Assembly: GCA_964462675.1 (NCBI GenBank)
Contig: CAYWYS010000015.1
Coordinates: 1-64,000, forward strand
Direction: 5' to 3'
Length of the DNA: 64,000 nt
Source: XN24 sp964462675
GTDB taxonomy: Bacteria; Pseudomonadota; Gammaproteobacteria; Steroidobacterales; XN24
Below are positions 56,916-64,000 of the stretch, piece by piece; the stretch's first letter is position 1, and each line of letters begins with the position of its first letter. The position numbers and the translations under genes were made by a program. Below the pieces are notes generated by a model, which worked only from the letters and a program-made list of their open reading frames with translations, did not search any database and was not told the DNA's origin.

Positions 56916-59381
56916 ATGAAAAGAATGCTGGTGAACGCGACTCAGCGAGAAGAGTTGCGTGTGGCCGTCGTCGACGGCCAGAAGCTCTACGACCTCGACA
57001 TCGAGATCCCCTCACGGGAACAGCGTAAGGCAAACATCTACAAGGGGCGCATCACGCGCCTCGAGCCCAGCCTCGAAGCGGCTTTCGTCGAGTTCGGCGC
57101 CGACCGCCACGGTTTCCTGCCGCTGAAGGAAATCTCGCCCGAGTACTTCCTCGCGGGCGATCGCAACGGCGGCCGGGTCAACATTCGCGAAGTGCTGCGC
57201 GAAGGCCAGGAAATCGTCGTCCAGGTCGAGAAGGACGAGCGCGGCAACAAGGGCGCCGCGCTGACCACCTACCTCAGCCTGGCCGGCCGTTTCCTCGTGC
57301 TGATGCCGAACAATCCGAAGGCCGGCGGCGTGTCGCGCCGCATCCAGGGCGACGACCGCGAGGCCGTGCGCGAGGCCATGGACGACCTGCAGGTACCCGA
57401 CGGCATGGGCGCCATCGTGCGCACCGCCGGCGTCGGCCGCAGCCTGGAGGAACTGCAGTGGGACCTGGACACGCTGCTGCAGGTCTGGGAGGCGATCAAG
57501 CGCACCGCCGTCGAGCGCCCCGCGCCGTTCCTGATCTACCAGGAGAGCAACGCGATCCTGCGCGCCTTGCGCGATCATTTCTCGGCCGAGATCGGCGAAA
57601 TTCTCGTCGACGACACGACTGTATTCGAGGAAGCGCGCCTGTTCATGGAACGGGTGATGCCGCACAACCTGCGCAAGCTGAAACTCTACGACGACCTGGT
57701 GCCGCTGTTCACGCGCTTCCAGATCGAGAGCCAGATCGAAAGCGCCTACTCTCATGTGGTCGAACTGCCGTCCGGCGGCAGCATCGTCATCGACCATACC
57801 GAGGCACTGCTGTCCATCGATATCAACTCGGCTCGCGCCACCAAGGGCGAGGACATCGAGATGACGGCGCTGAATACCAACCTGGAGGCCGCAGACGAGA
57901 TCGCCCGCCAGCTGCGCATCCGCGACCTCGGCGGCCTGATCGTCATCGACTTCATCGACATGAGCCCGCAGCGCAACCAGCGCGAGGTCGAGAATCGCCT
58001 GCGCGACGCAGTCAAGATGGATCGCGCTCGCATCCAGATCGGCAGGATTTCCCGCTTCGGGCTGCTGGAGATGTCGCGCCAGCGACTGCGCCCGTCGCTC
58101 GGCGAGTCGAGTCACATTACCTGCCCGCGCTGCCAGGGCTGGGGCGCGATCCGCAGCGTCGAATCGCTGTCGCTGTCCATTCTGCGGCTGATCGGCGAGG
58201 AGGCGCGCAAGGAACGCAGCTCGCGCATCATCGCTGAGGTGCCGGTGGACGTTGGCACCTATTTGTTAAACGAGAAGCGCGGCTGGCTCGGCGAGATCGA
58301 GCAGCGCGACGGCGTGCACATCATCGTCGTGCCGCGCGAGCATCTCGAGTCGCCGAACTACGCCATCCGCCGGGTCCGCGATGACGCCGTGAACCTGCCC
58401 GAGAACACCGGAGTCAGCTACCAGCTGCCACTGGCCGAGGGCGAAGTCGTCGCCGAGACGACGCCGGGGCTCAAGCCGACGCGTGCGCCGGAGCAGCCCG
58501 CCGTGTCGGGGATCGTGCCCGCCACGCCCGTGCCCACGCCGCAACCGCCGGCGGAGGTCGAGGCGCCGGCGAGGCCGGGGCTGTGGGCCCGCCTGATGGC
58601 GTGGTTGGCCGGCCGCAGGGTGCCGAAGGCGGCCACAGTCGCGCCAGCTGTGGCAGACGACAGCAAGAGGTCGGACGGCGGCCGCAAGCCGCGCCAGCGC
58701 GACGACGGCCGCAAGCGTGGCGACCGCCAGAAGCCGGATGCGAGCCGTCGCGGCCGTGATCGCGATCGCGGACCCGGGCGAGAGCGTGACCGGGAACGCG
58801 GCAAGGACCAGGATGGCGAGCGTCGCAAGGAAGAGGGACGTGATCGTCAGCGCGACCAGGATCGGCCCCGCGAGGCGGATCGCCAGCGCGACAAGCCCGC
58901 GGCCGGGCCGGACAAGCCGAAACCGGCGCCTGCCGTCGTGCCGGCGGAGGCTGAGGCTGCTGGCGAAGCAGCGGGAACCGATGGCGAGGGGCGCAGCAAG
59001 AGACGGCGTCGCCGCCGCGGCAGCCGCAACAAGACGCGGCCGGACGGCGAGCAACAGCTCGGCACACAGGAATCCTCGTCGGACGATTCCGGGGACAACG
59101 GTGAACAGCGTGAGGCGCGTCCGCAGGCTGTGCCTGCGCCCCAGCTGCCGATCATCGCTCCCGTGGCCGGCGGCGTGCCCGTCGCCGTGGCGACGCAGCA
59201 GCCTGAGCCGAGGCCCGAGCCGAGGCCCGAGCCGAAGCCTGAGCCGAAGCCTGAGCCGAGGCCCGAGCCCCCGGCGAGCGCCGGTGGCGACGGGCAGCGC
59301 AGCCTGGCGATGGAGCCGCCGCGGGAGGCAGTCCAGCCGCCGCCCGGGCCGAAGCCGGCCGAGCCGCCAGGCGGGAACTAA
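56916..59381 (+). CDS. rne: ribonuclease E
   Basis: An 821-residue endoribonuclease, the core of the RNA degradosome. The catalytic half (about 1-510) has the S1 domain (KANIYKGRITRLEPSLEAAFVEFGADRHGFLPLKEI), the DNase I-like domain with Mg2+-binding Asp in SIDINSARAT and DFIDMS, and the Zn-link CPRCQGWG that joins dimers. The C-terminal 310 residues are unstructured: a Lys/Arg/Asp-rich RNA-binding stretch and a Pro-Glu-Pro-Lys/Arg repeat near the end. The catalytic half is well conserved, the tail is not. It ends exactly where the convergent phosphatase gene ends. Confidence 0.97.
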   Translation: MKRMLVNATQREELRVAVVDGQKLYDLDIEIPSREQRKANIYKGRITRLEPSLEAAFVEFGADRHGFLPLKEISPEYFLAGDRNGGRVNIREVLREGQEIVVQVEKDERGNKGAALTTYLSLAGRFLVLMPNNPKAGGVSRRIQGDDREAVREAMDDLQVPDGMGAIVRTAGVGRSLEELQWDLDTLLQVWEAIKRTAVERPAPFLIYQESNAILRALRDHFSAEIGEILVDDTTVFEEARLFMERVMPHNLRKLKLYDDLVPLFTRFQIESQIESAYSHVVELPSGGSIVIDHTEALLSIDINSARATKGEDIEMTALNTNLEAADEIARQLRIRDLGGLIVIDFIDMSPQRNQREVENRLRDAVKMDRARIQIGRISRFGLLEMSRQRLRPSLGESSHITCPRCQGWGAIRSVESLSLSILRLIGEEARKERSSRIIAEVPVDVGTYLLNEKRGWLGEIEQRDGVHIIVVPREHLESPNYAIRRVRDDAVNLPENTGVSYQLPLAEGEVVAETTPGLKPTRAPEQPAVSGIVPATPVPTPQPPAEVEAPARPGLWARLMAWLAGRRVPKAATVAPAVADDSKRSDGGRKPRQRDDGRKRGDRQKPDASRRGRDRDRGPGRERDRERGKDQDGERRKEEGRDRQRDQDRPREADRQRDKPAAGPDKPKPAPAVVPAEAEAAGEAAGTDGEGRSKRRRRRRGSRNKTRPDGEQQLGTQESSSDDSGDNGEQREARPQAVPAPQLPIIAPVAGGVPVAVATQQPEPRPEPRPEPKPEPKPEPRPEPPASAGGDGQRSLAMEPPREAVQPPPGPKPAEPPGGN
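59203..59275 (+). repeat. PEPRPEPK repeat inside rne
   Basis: Short imperfect direct repeats of GAGCCGAGGCCC and GAGCCGAAGCCT type encode alternating Pro-Glu-Pro-Arg and Pro-Glu-Pro-Lys near the C-terminus of RNase E. The length may vary between strains by slippage. Confidence 0.85.
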
Positions 59382-59882
59382 TCAGGGCGCCCTGCGCCGG
59401 AGTTCTTCGACGAGCCCGGCGCAGGCCTCCGTGACGAGGTCGAGCACCTGCTCGAAGCCGTTGCGGCCGCCATAGTAAGGGTCCGGCACCGCTCTCCTCG
59501 TCGCGCTGGCCGAGTAATCCAGCAGCAGGGCGAGCCGCGCGCGTGCGCCCTCAGGGGCGGCACGCTGCAGATCGAGCAGGTTGTCCTCGTCCATCGCCAG
59601 GATCAGGTCGAAGGACTCGAAATCCTCCGCGACGACGCGGCGCGCGCGGATGCCGCTCAGGTCAAAGCCGCGCGCACTGGCGGCCGCCATGGCGCGCGCA
59701 TCGGGCGGTGCGCCCTCGTGGTAGCCCGCCGTGCCGGCGGAATCGACATGCACCCGGTCGACGAGGCCCGCGTCCTCGATCAGCTTGCGGAACACCCCCT
59801 CGGCCGTCGGGGAACGACAGATATTTCCCAGGCAAACGAACAGCACGGAATAACAGTCACTTGCGCTTGATCTATCAGACAC
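59382..59882 (-). CDS. low-molecular-weight protein tyrosine phosphatase
   Basis: A 166-residue LMW-PTP. The P-loop CLGNICRS (Cys17-Arg23) holds the nucleophile, and the general-acid Asp is in DPYYGG. Such phosphatases act on tyrosine kinases of capsule or exopolysaccharide export, or as arsenate reductases. GTG 59882 is the only start giving the normal N-terminus, with a weak GGGA before it. The integrated element begins immediately upstream, so its original promoter may have been displaced. Confidence 0.92.
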   Translation of the reverse strand: MSDRSSASDCYSVLFVCLGNICRSPTAEGVFRKLIEDAGLVDRVHVDSAGTAGYHEGAPPDARAMAAASARGFDLSGIRARRVVAEDFESFDLILAMDEDNLLDLQRAAPEGARARLALLLDYSASATRRAVPDPYYGGRNGFEQVLDLVTEACAGLVEELRRRAP

Positions 59883-59910
59883 TTAGGTTCCCTACTGTTC
59901 GTGTTAATCC

Positions 59911-59959
59911 GTAGCAATTCGCCTGCAATCTTGCTACATTTGCTACGCGGCCTTGCTAC
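59911..59959 (+). promoter_or_regulatory. repeated TTGCTAC boxes before the integrase
   Basis: TTGCTAC occurs at 59931-59937, 59940-59946 and 59953-59959, and its reverse complement GTAGCAA at 59911-59917, all within 49 bp just upstream of the integrase start. Such a cluster fits arm-type integrase binding sites or an operator at the left attachment end. Confidence 0.6.
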
Positions 59960-59970
59960 GGGAGCGGCAA

Positions 59971-61080
59971 ATGTCACTGACAGACACGACGGTTCGGCGG
60001 ACCAGGCCAGGGAAGAACGACCGCTGGCTGGCCGACGGAAACGGCCTATATCTTCGCATCACGCCCGCCGGCGCGCGATCCTGGTGGTTCCGGCAGACCC
60101 GTGACGGGCACCGCATCCAGGACCGGATCGGCAGCCTGGACGAGCTCACCCTCGTCGAGGCCCGGAAGCGGGCCGCAAACCTCGCGGCGCGTTCCCTGAG
60201 CGCTCGCACGACCAAGCAGCTCGCCGAGCGCTGGTTCGAGGATTGCGTCGTCGGTGAGCATCGCCGGCCGCACTTCATCCGGGGCTATCTCGACCGGGCG
60301 GTGCTGCCGGAGCTCGGCGAGATGGCGCTGCGCAAGGTCGAGCGCGCCGACCTGGTGAACCTACTCACCAGCTACAAGGCGCGCGGCACGGTTGCAGCCA
60401 ATCAACTGCGCGGCGTCCTGCGCCAGATGTTCGGCTATGGCGTCGAGCTCGGCTGGCTGGAATCCTCCCCGGCCGAGGGAATCACCAGGCGAGTCTGCGG
60501 CGCGATGGCCTCGAGCCGGGAGCGCGTGCTCACCGACGACGAATTACGCCGCGTCTGGAATGTCGGCGGATCACACCAGCGGATGTTCCGGCTGCTGCTG
60601 CTGACCGGCTTGCGGATCGGCGAGCTACAGACGGCACGCTGGGAGCACGTCCGCGAAACCCGGCTGTACATCCCTGCGGCGCACTCGAAGAACAAGAAGG
60701 CGCACTGGGTCCACCTGGCGCCGCTGGCCGTGGCGGAGCTTGGTAGGCGTGGCAAGCCCGACGATCACATCGTCTCAGTAGTAAGCCCGACCGCCGTGCA
60801 GGCGTGGCTCAGGCGCTACTGCGAACGCGAGAAGATCGACCCGCCATTCACGCCGCACGATCTGCGCCGGACCTTCGCCACGAGGCTCAACGGCATCGGC
60901 ATCGCGCCGCACGTCGTCGAGCGTTGCCTGAATCACACCATGCAAGGCGTGATGGCCGTCTACAACCGGGCGGAGTACGAGCTCGAACGCATCGACGCGG
61001 CGGAGACCTGGGCCGCGGAGATCGAGCGACTGCTCGGCGTGAAGCGGCCGAAGGTGGTCCGGATGAGGGCCAAGCGGTGA
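59971..61080 (+). CDS. P4-type tyrosine recombinase (integrase)
   Basis: A 369-residue integrase. The N-terminal DUF4102-like arm-binding part (RWLADGNGLYLRITPAGARSWWFRQ) and SAM-like core-binding domain precede the catalytic domain with Arg215 (TGLRIGEL), His296-x-x-Arg299 (HDLRRTF), His322 (LNHT) and Tyr331. All catalytic residues are present, so it should be active. ATG 59971 has GGAG six bases upstream; TTG 59953 is not needed. P4-type integrases often use tRNA genes, but no tRNA is seen here. It is the first gene of the element. Confidence 0.95.
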   Translation: MSLTDTTVRRTRPGKNDRWLADGNGLYLRITPAGARSWWFRQTRDGHRIQDRIGSLDELTLVEARKRAANLAARSLSARTTKQLAERWFEDCVVGEHRRPHFIRGYLDRAVLPELGEMALRKVERADLVNLLTSYKARGTVAANQLRGVLRQMFGYGVELGWLESSPAEGITRRVCGAMASSRERVLTDDELRRVWNVGGSHQRMFRLLLLTGLRIGELQTARWEHVRETRLYIPAAHSKNKKAHWVHLAPLAVAELGRRGKPDDHIVSVVSPTAVQAWLRRYCEREKIDPPFTPHDLRRTFATRLNGIGIAPHVVERCLNHTMQGVMAVYNRAEYELERIDAAETWAAEIERLLGVKRPKVVRMRAKR

Positions 61081-61745
61081 CGTTGCAAGACCCGCTTTAC
61101 GCGCTCGACGATATCGAGGCAATCGCCACGGAGGAATTGGCCGCGCGCGGATGGAAACTGGAGCGCAAAGCCTGGGCCAGCGGCCAGTTCCCGGATGGCT
61201 GGGATTATTTCTCGATGGGGTACGGCGGCAGCGGTGGCGCGCCGTTCACCGTGGAGGGGCTTGCCCGATGGGTGGAAACCCGTGCTGATCCGGATACCGG
61301 GCCCGACGTTGCCAGGGACTGCAAGCGGCTGCGCGAAATCATCATCACCGTCTGGGCGGCCCGTGAAGCGATCGCGCGCGGCGATGCGGTGGCTGCCTTC
61401 AGCATCGGCAGTGCGCTAGCGTTCCACGAACGGCTATACGACTACCCGGCCACGTTGAAGGCCGGCGCAAACATGGCTCAGTCTGATCGCGCGAAGAAGA
61501 AACGCCGCCCGCGACTCGCAAAGCGCGCCGTCATGCTCGCAATGGGTTGCGGCTATCGCACGGCCGACGACGTGGAGAACTTCCTGTTCAACGAGCGGGA
61601 GCTTCGCGACCAGTGGGGCGAGTTCGACATCGAGCCTCGCACCGAGGGCTTCATCATTACGGACCTGACGCGTGACACAAGCGGCGCGACTCTCCAACGC
61701 GCGCGCATCACAAAACTGATCAGCGAAGTCCGCAAATCCCGTTAG
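61077..61745 (+). CDS. unknown protein coupled to the integrase
   Basis: A 222-residue soluble protein I do not recognise. The start is GTG 61077, overlapping the integrase stop (GTGA). The N-terminal 75 residues contain WDYFSMGYGGSGGAPFTVEGLARWVETRAD. A helical middle (about 80-130) is followed by a basic patch KKKRRPRLAKRA and a C-terminal part with RTADDVENFLFNE. The basic patch suggests DNA binding. Its tight coupling to the integrase suggests a role in integration, excision or regulation. A perfect palindrome covers its stop. Confidence 0.6.
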   Translation: MTLQDPLYALDDIEAIATEELAARGWKLERKAWASGQFPDGWDYFSMGYGGSGGAPFTVEGLARWVETRADPDTGPDVARDCKRLREIIITVWAAREAIARGDAVAAFSIGSALAFHERLYDYPATLKAGANMAQSDRAKKKRRPRLAKRAVMLAMGCGYRTADDVENFLFNERELRDQWGEFDIEPRTEGFIITDLTRDTSGATLQRARITKLISEVRKSR

Positions 61746-61758
61746 CCGGCTAACGGGA
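61737..61758. promoter_or_regulatory. 22-bp perfect palindrome
   Basis: TCCCGTTAGCC and GGCTAACGGGA form a perfect palindrome that contains the stop codon of the preceding gene and lies 56 bp before the AlpA-like gene. Without a T-run it looks more like an operator than a terminator, for example for the DNA-binding protein encoded next. Confidence 0.55.
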
Positions 61759-61813
61759 AAACGTCGTTTAAGTTCACCCCAAGCCGCACACATTCGCGGC
61801 GCGCGAGGTGAAC

Positions 61814-62020
61814 ATGAATCGTAGCGACTCCCCTATCCCGCAGGTGCTGGCCAGCGTTGACCAGTCATGCCTGGCGCTAGGCATCGGGCGCACGGCGTTC
61901 TATGCGCTCGTGAAGCAAGGCGTCATACGCCCGGTGAAGATCGGGCCGAAAGGTACGCGCGTTCCTATCAGCGAGCTCGAAGCCGTCCCTGAGCGGCTGA
62001 GACAGCGCGCGGAGTCCTGA
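61814..62020 (+). CDS. AlpA-like helix-turn-helix protein
   Basis: A 68-residue DNA-binding protein. The winged-helix core SCLALGIGRTAFYALVKQGVIRPVKIGPKGTRVPISELE matches the MerR-like AlpA/excisionase group. In P4-like elements AlpA activates excision genes or acts as a recombination directionality factor. GAGG five bases before ATG 61814 supports the start over GTG 61808. Confidence 0.82.
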   Translation: MNRSDSPIPQVLASVDQSCLALGIGRTAFYALVKQGVIRPVKIGPKGTRVPISELEAVPERLRQRAES

Positions 62021-62028
62021 CAAAAGAA

Positions 62029-62069
62029 AACGCCCGCTGCGACTTTGGCGAGTCGAGGCAGCAGGCGTT
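62029..62069 (-). terminator. long hairpin before the zinc-ribbon gene
   Basis: AACGCCCGCTGC (62029-62040) pairs with GCAGCAGGCGTT (62058-62069) with one mismatch, and GACT/AGTC extends the stem inside. Read on the minus strand it is followed by TTTTCTTTTG, a good intrinsic terminator. On the plus strand the hairpin ends directly before the AGGAGG of the next gene and could limit its translation. Confidence 0.55.
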
Positions 62070-62080
62070 CAGGAGGCGAG

Positions 62081-62266
62081 ATGAATCGTACACTGAAATT
62101 TCCCCAGGCGCACCCGCGCCACTGCGCTGCCTGCCGCGTTCCGCTGCGGCCAACAGAGCGCGAGCTTTGCCGCCCCTGCGCGGCCGGCGATGCCTTCTAT
62201 CGGGCCGCGACAGCATACGCCGCGGCAAACCCACCGCAGCGCCGGACGCGGAGGGCGTGGCGATGA
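62081..62266 (+). CDS. small zinc-ribbon-like protein
   Basis: A 61-residue basic protein with two Cys pairs, CAAC and CRPC, 15 residues apart, likely a treble-clef or ribbon zinc site. A strong AGGAGG precedes the ATG. The stop overlaps the next start (ATGA). Such small proteins are common in integrated elements; the role is unknown. Confidence 0.65.
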   Translation: MNRTLKFPQAHPRHCAACRVPLRPTERELCRPCAAGDAFYRAATAYAAANPPQRRTRRAWR

Positions 62267-62460
62267 AGCCCCTCACCCGCCTGGTGATCATGCTCCCCTT
62301 TTCGAGTCTGGACGACGCACCCGCCCCGCCAGAGGTGCGCCGCATTGCCGTTCGCGAGTGCCGCAAGGCCGTCCTGCGGGCACAGGCGAGCGGCCGCATC
62401 GAAACCCCGATCGCCGAGGAGCTGTGGCGGGCGATCGGTTCCGAGGAGCCGCGCCGATGA
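62263..62460 (+). CDS. small hypothetical protein
   Basis: A 65-residue protein, mostly helical and charged, with no recognised motif. It overlaps both neighbours by ATGA, so it is held in a translationally coupled row leading to the primase-like gene. That linkage is the main reason to believe it is real. Confidence 0.55.
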   Translation: MKPLTRLVIMLPFSSLDDAPAPPEVRRIAVRECRKAVLRAQASGRIETPIAEELWRAIGSEEPRR

Positions 62461-63263
62461 ACTTCTCGCACCTGGGCATCGGCGGTCACCGCACCGCCTG
62501 CCCGCAATGCCAGCGCACCAAGCGCGACACCGCGCTGAGCGTCACCGTGGAGCATGACGGCGGCGTGTTTCACTGCTTCCGCTGCGGCTGGGCAGGCTCA
62601 TGGCGCGACGAACAGACCAGCACCACGCGATTGCATCGGGCGCCGGTAGCGAAGCCTGCCGCGGCGCGCTGGTCTGATCGGGCCGAGCGGATATGGCAGC
62701 AAACCGTACCCCTGCGCGGCACCATCGGCGAGGTCTACCTGCGCACTCGGCATTGTGTCCTGCCGCCCGACGATTCCGACTTGCGGTTCCTCCCAGCGCG
62801 CGACAACTTCGCGCCCTGCCTGGTCGGACGCATCAGCGACTTCGTGACCAATGAGCCGATGAGCTTGCACTTCACGCGCCTGAAGGATGACGGGAACGGC
62901 AAGGCCGGCACCGACCGCGACCGACTCATGCTCGGCGGCCACGCGAAGAAAGGCGGCGTAATCCGGCTGTGGCCCGATGAGGCCGTGACCCTATCGGTGG
63001 CCATCGGCGAGGGCATCGAAACGTGCCTCACGGCGGCGCGCTTCCATACCCCGGTATGGTGCGCGATCGACGCCGGCAACCTGGGTGGCCTGCCCGTGGT
63101 GGCGGGCATCGAGTCGCTGCTGGTAGTCGCTGACCATGACCCCGCCGGCGAGCAGGCCGCCCGCGAGATTCGCGCGCGCTGGCGGCGTGCTGGGCGTGTG
63201 GCCGTGGGCATCTACCCGGTGGCCCTCGGGGCCGACCTCAACGACGAGGTGAGCGCAGCATGA
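62457..63263 (+). CDS. zinc-finger / TOPRIM primase-like protein
   Basis: A 268-residue protein. An N-terminal zinc finger (Cys pairs CPQC and CFRC, about residues 15-45, as in CHC2 primases) is followed by a middle domain (YLRTRHCVLPPDDSDLRFLP) and a TOPRIM-like C-terminal domain with the catalytic Glu in IGEGIETCLTAA and the DxD-type ADHDPAGEQAA. It resembles the primase part of phage and P4-type replication proteins, but without a fused helicase. The ATPase needed for replication is the next gene, overlapping by ATGA. Confidence 0.85.
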   Translation: MNFSHLGIGGHRTACPQCQRTKRDTALSVTVEHDGGVFHCFRCGWAGSWRDEQTSTTRLHRAPVAKPAAARWSDRAERIWQQTVPLRGTIGEVYLRTRHCVLPPDDSDLRFLPARDNFAPCLVGRISDFVTNEPMSLHFTRLKDDGNGKAGTDRDRLMLGGHAKKGGVIRLWPDEAVTLSVAIGEGIETCLTAARFHTPVWCAIDAGNLGGLPVVAGIESLLVVADHDPAGEQAAREIRARWRRAGRVAVGIYPVALGADLNDEVSAA

Positions 63264-64000
63264 TCAACCTTTCCGAGTGGCCCGATAACGTGATCGAGCT
63301 GCCTGAAGATGAAGATGCCCGCGTGATTCGCTTCCGCGAGCTCACTGTCACCGAATGCTCCCCCTACATCCTGAAAAATGTCATCCACGCCGGCGAGATC
63401 GTGGTCATCTACGGCGCGGCCAAGAGCGGGAAAACCTTCTACGCTTTTCACCTGGCCGCGGACATCGCCAACGGCCGCGAGCACCGAGGCCGGCGCACGC
63501 GGCGCGGGCTGGTGGTGCACGTCGCGCTAGAGAGCGTCGGCGCCATCAAGCAACGGATCATCGCCTACAAGCAGGCAACCGGCGAGACGGACCTGCCCTA
63601 TGTGGTGCTCGACTGGCGCCTGGACCTGTTCGACGTGAACAGCCGCGATGCCCTGCGGGAGAAAATCCGCGAGCTCGAGTCGGAATACCGCCTGCCCCTG
63701 GCGCTGCTGATCATCGACACCCTGGCCAGGGCAATGCCTGGTACGGATGAAAACTCGCGCGAGCTGGGCGACGCGGTGGCCCACGCGCATGACCTGGTGC
63801 GGCATCACTTCCCCGAGGCGGCCGTGGCCGCGGTACACCACGCCGGCAAGGACTCGACCAAGGGCGCCCGCGGGCACTCCTCCCTCTACGGCAACGCCGA
63901 CGGCATCCTGCTGGTGGAGAACCGCGACGGGCAACGCGTCGTTTCCGTGGATGTGCACCGCAACGCGACCGAGGGCGAGGTGATCGCGGCCTTCGAGTTG
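63260..64000 (+). CDS. RepA-like AAA ATPase, cut by the window edge
   Basis: At least 247 codons, open at the right end. Walker A is GAAKSGKTFYAFHLA near residues 53-67, and a Walker B-like LLIIDTLARAMPG follows near 155-167, then VAAVHHAGKD. This is the AAA_25 / RepA hexameric helicase pattern of plasmids and phages. ATG 63260 overlaps the stop of the primase-like gene. Together they would form the element's own replication machinery. Confidence 0.85.
   Translation, partial: MINLSEWPDNVIELPEDEDARVIRFRELTVTECSPYILKNVIHAGEIVVIYGAAKSGKTFYAFHLAADIANGREHRGRRTRRGLVVHVALESVGAIKQRIIAYKQATGETDLPYVVLDWRLDLFDVNSRDALREKIRELESEYRLPLALLIIDTLARAMPGTDENSRELGDAVAHAHDLVRHHFPEAAVAAVHHAGKDSTKGARGHSSLYGNADGILLVENRDGQRVVSVDVHRNATEGEVIAAFEL

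Noticed and set aside
59883..59970. tRNA gene as target of the integrase
   Set aside because: No cloverleaf or tRNA 3' end is visible between the phosphatase gene and the integrase.

Overview
The window is a high-GC chromosomal piece of a gammaproteobacterium. The backbone keeps the gene order known from E. coli: serS-rarA-lolA-ftsK, trxB-aat-infA-clpA-clpS, and fabH-plsX-rpmF-yceD / rluC-rne. A type IV pilus tip operon, gspCDEF and a lexA-imuA-imuB-dnaE2 cassette point to a xanthomonad- or steroidobacter-like lineage; that placement is inference. One 100-N assembly gap lies at 22440-22539.

Layout. 1-3150: an accessory-looking stretch with an HxlR regulator, an NmrA-like reductase and a LigB/DODA-type dioxygenase, then about 600 bp with only a small coding remnant and hairpins. 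3155-10758: a lipoprotein 5'-nucleotidase, then a CHASE2 sensor with a FecR-like exported protein, converging on an exported CHAT-domain peptidase preceded by a short (apparently truncated) secreted protein. 10817-14506: VapBC with a clear operator, a DUF4412-like protein, a Bax-inhibitor-1 family membrane protein, a Nudix hydrolase and a CBS-pair protein. 14541-21004 (minus): fimT-pilV-pilW-pilX-pilY1-pilE.

21103-34246: serS, rarA, vanZ-like, lolA, ftsK, ald (minus); trxB, a FemAB-like GNAT protein, aat, infA (plus); clpA, clpS (minus). Aat, ClpS and ClpA together form the bacterial N-degron pathway. 34492-40315: gspC-D-E-F, the first part of a type II secretion system. 40316-41114: a PA3496-family gene, a strong terminator, and two inverted copies of a structured hairpin element flanking an octamer tandem repeat. 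41115-46991 (minus): the SOS mutasome operon lexA-imuA-imuB-dnaE2. 47229-51396: an Lpp/OprI-like lipoprotein beside an L,D-transpeptidase, a DUF1232 protein, an orphan ParA, an inorganic pyrophosphatase and a DUF2878 protein. 51376-59882: fatty-acid/phospholipid and ribosome genes, maf, a HAD phosphatase, rluC, RNase E with a long 5' UTR, and a low-molecular-weight protein tyrosine phosphatase.

59883-64000 (open at the right end): an integrated element. A P4-type tyrosine integrase with repeated TTGCTAC boxes upstream is followed by an unknown protein, an AlpA-like DNA-binding protein, two tiny proteins, a zinc-finger/TOPRIM primase-like protein and a RepA-like ATPase cut by the window edge.

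The best candidates for undescribed biology are the CHASE2/FecR-like/CHAT envelope module, the FemAB-like protein coupled to aat, the microsatellite made of repeated Shine-Dalgarno motifs in front of serS, the paired hairpin elements at 40.8-41.1 kb, and the integrated element. No tRNA, rRNA, CRISPR array or complete insertion sequence was seen.
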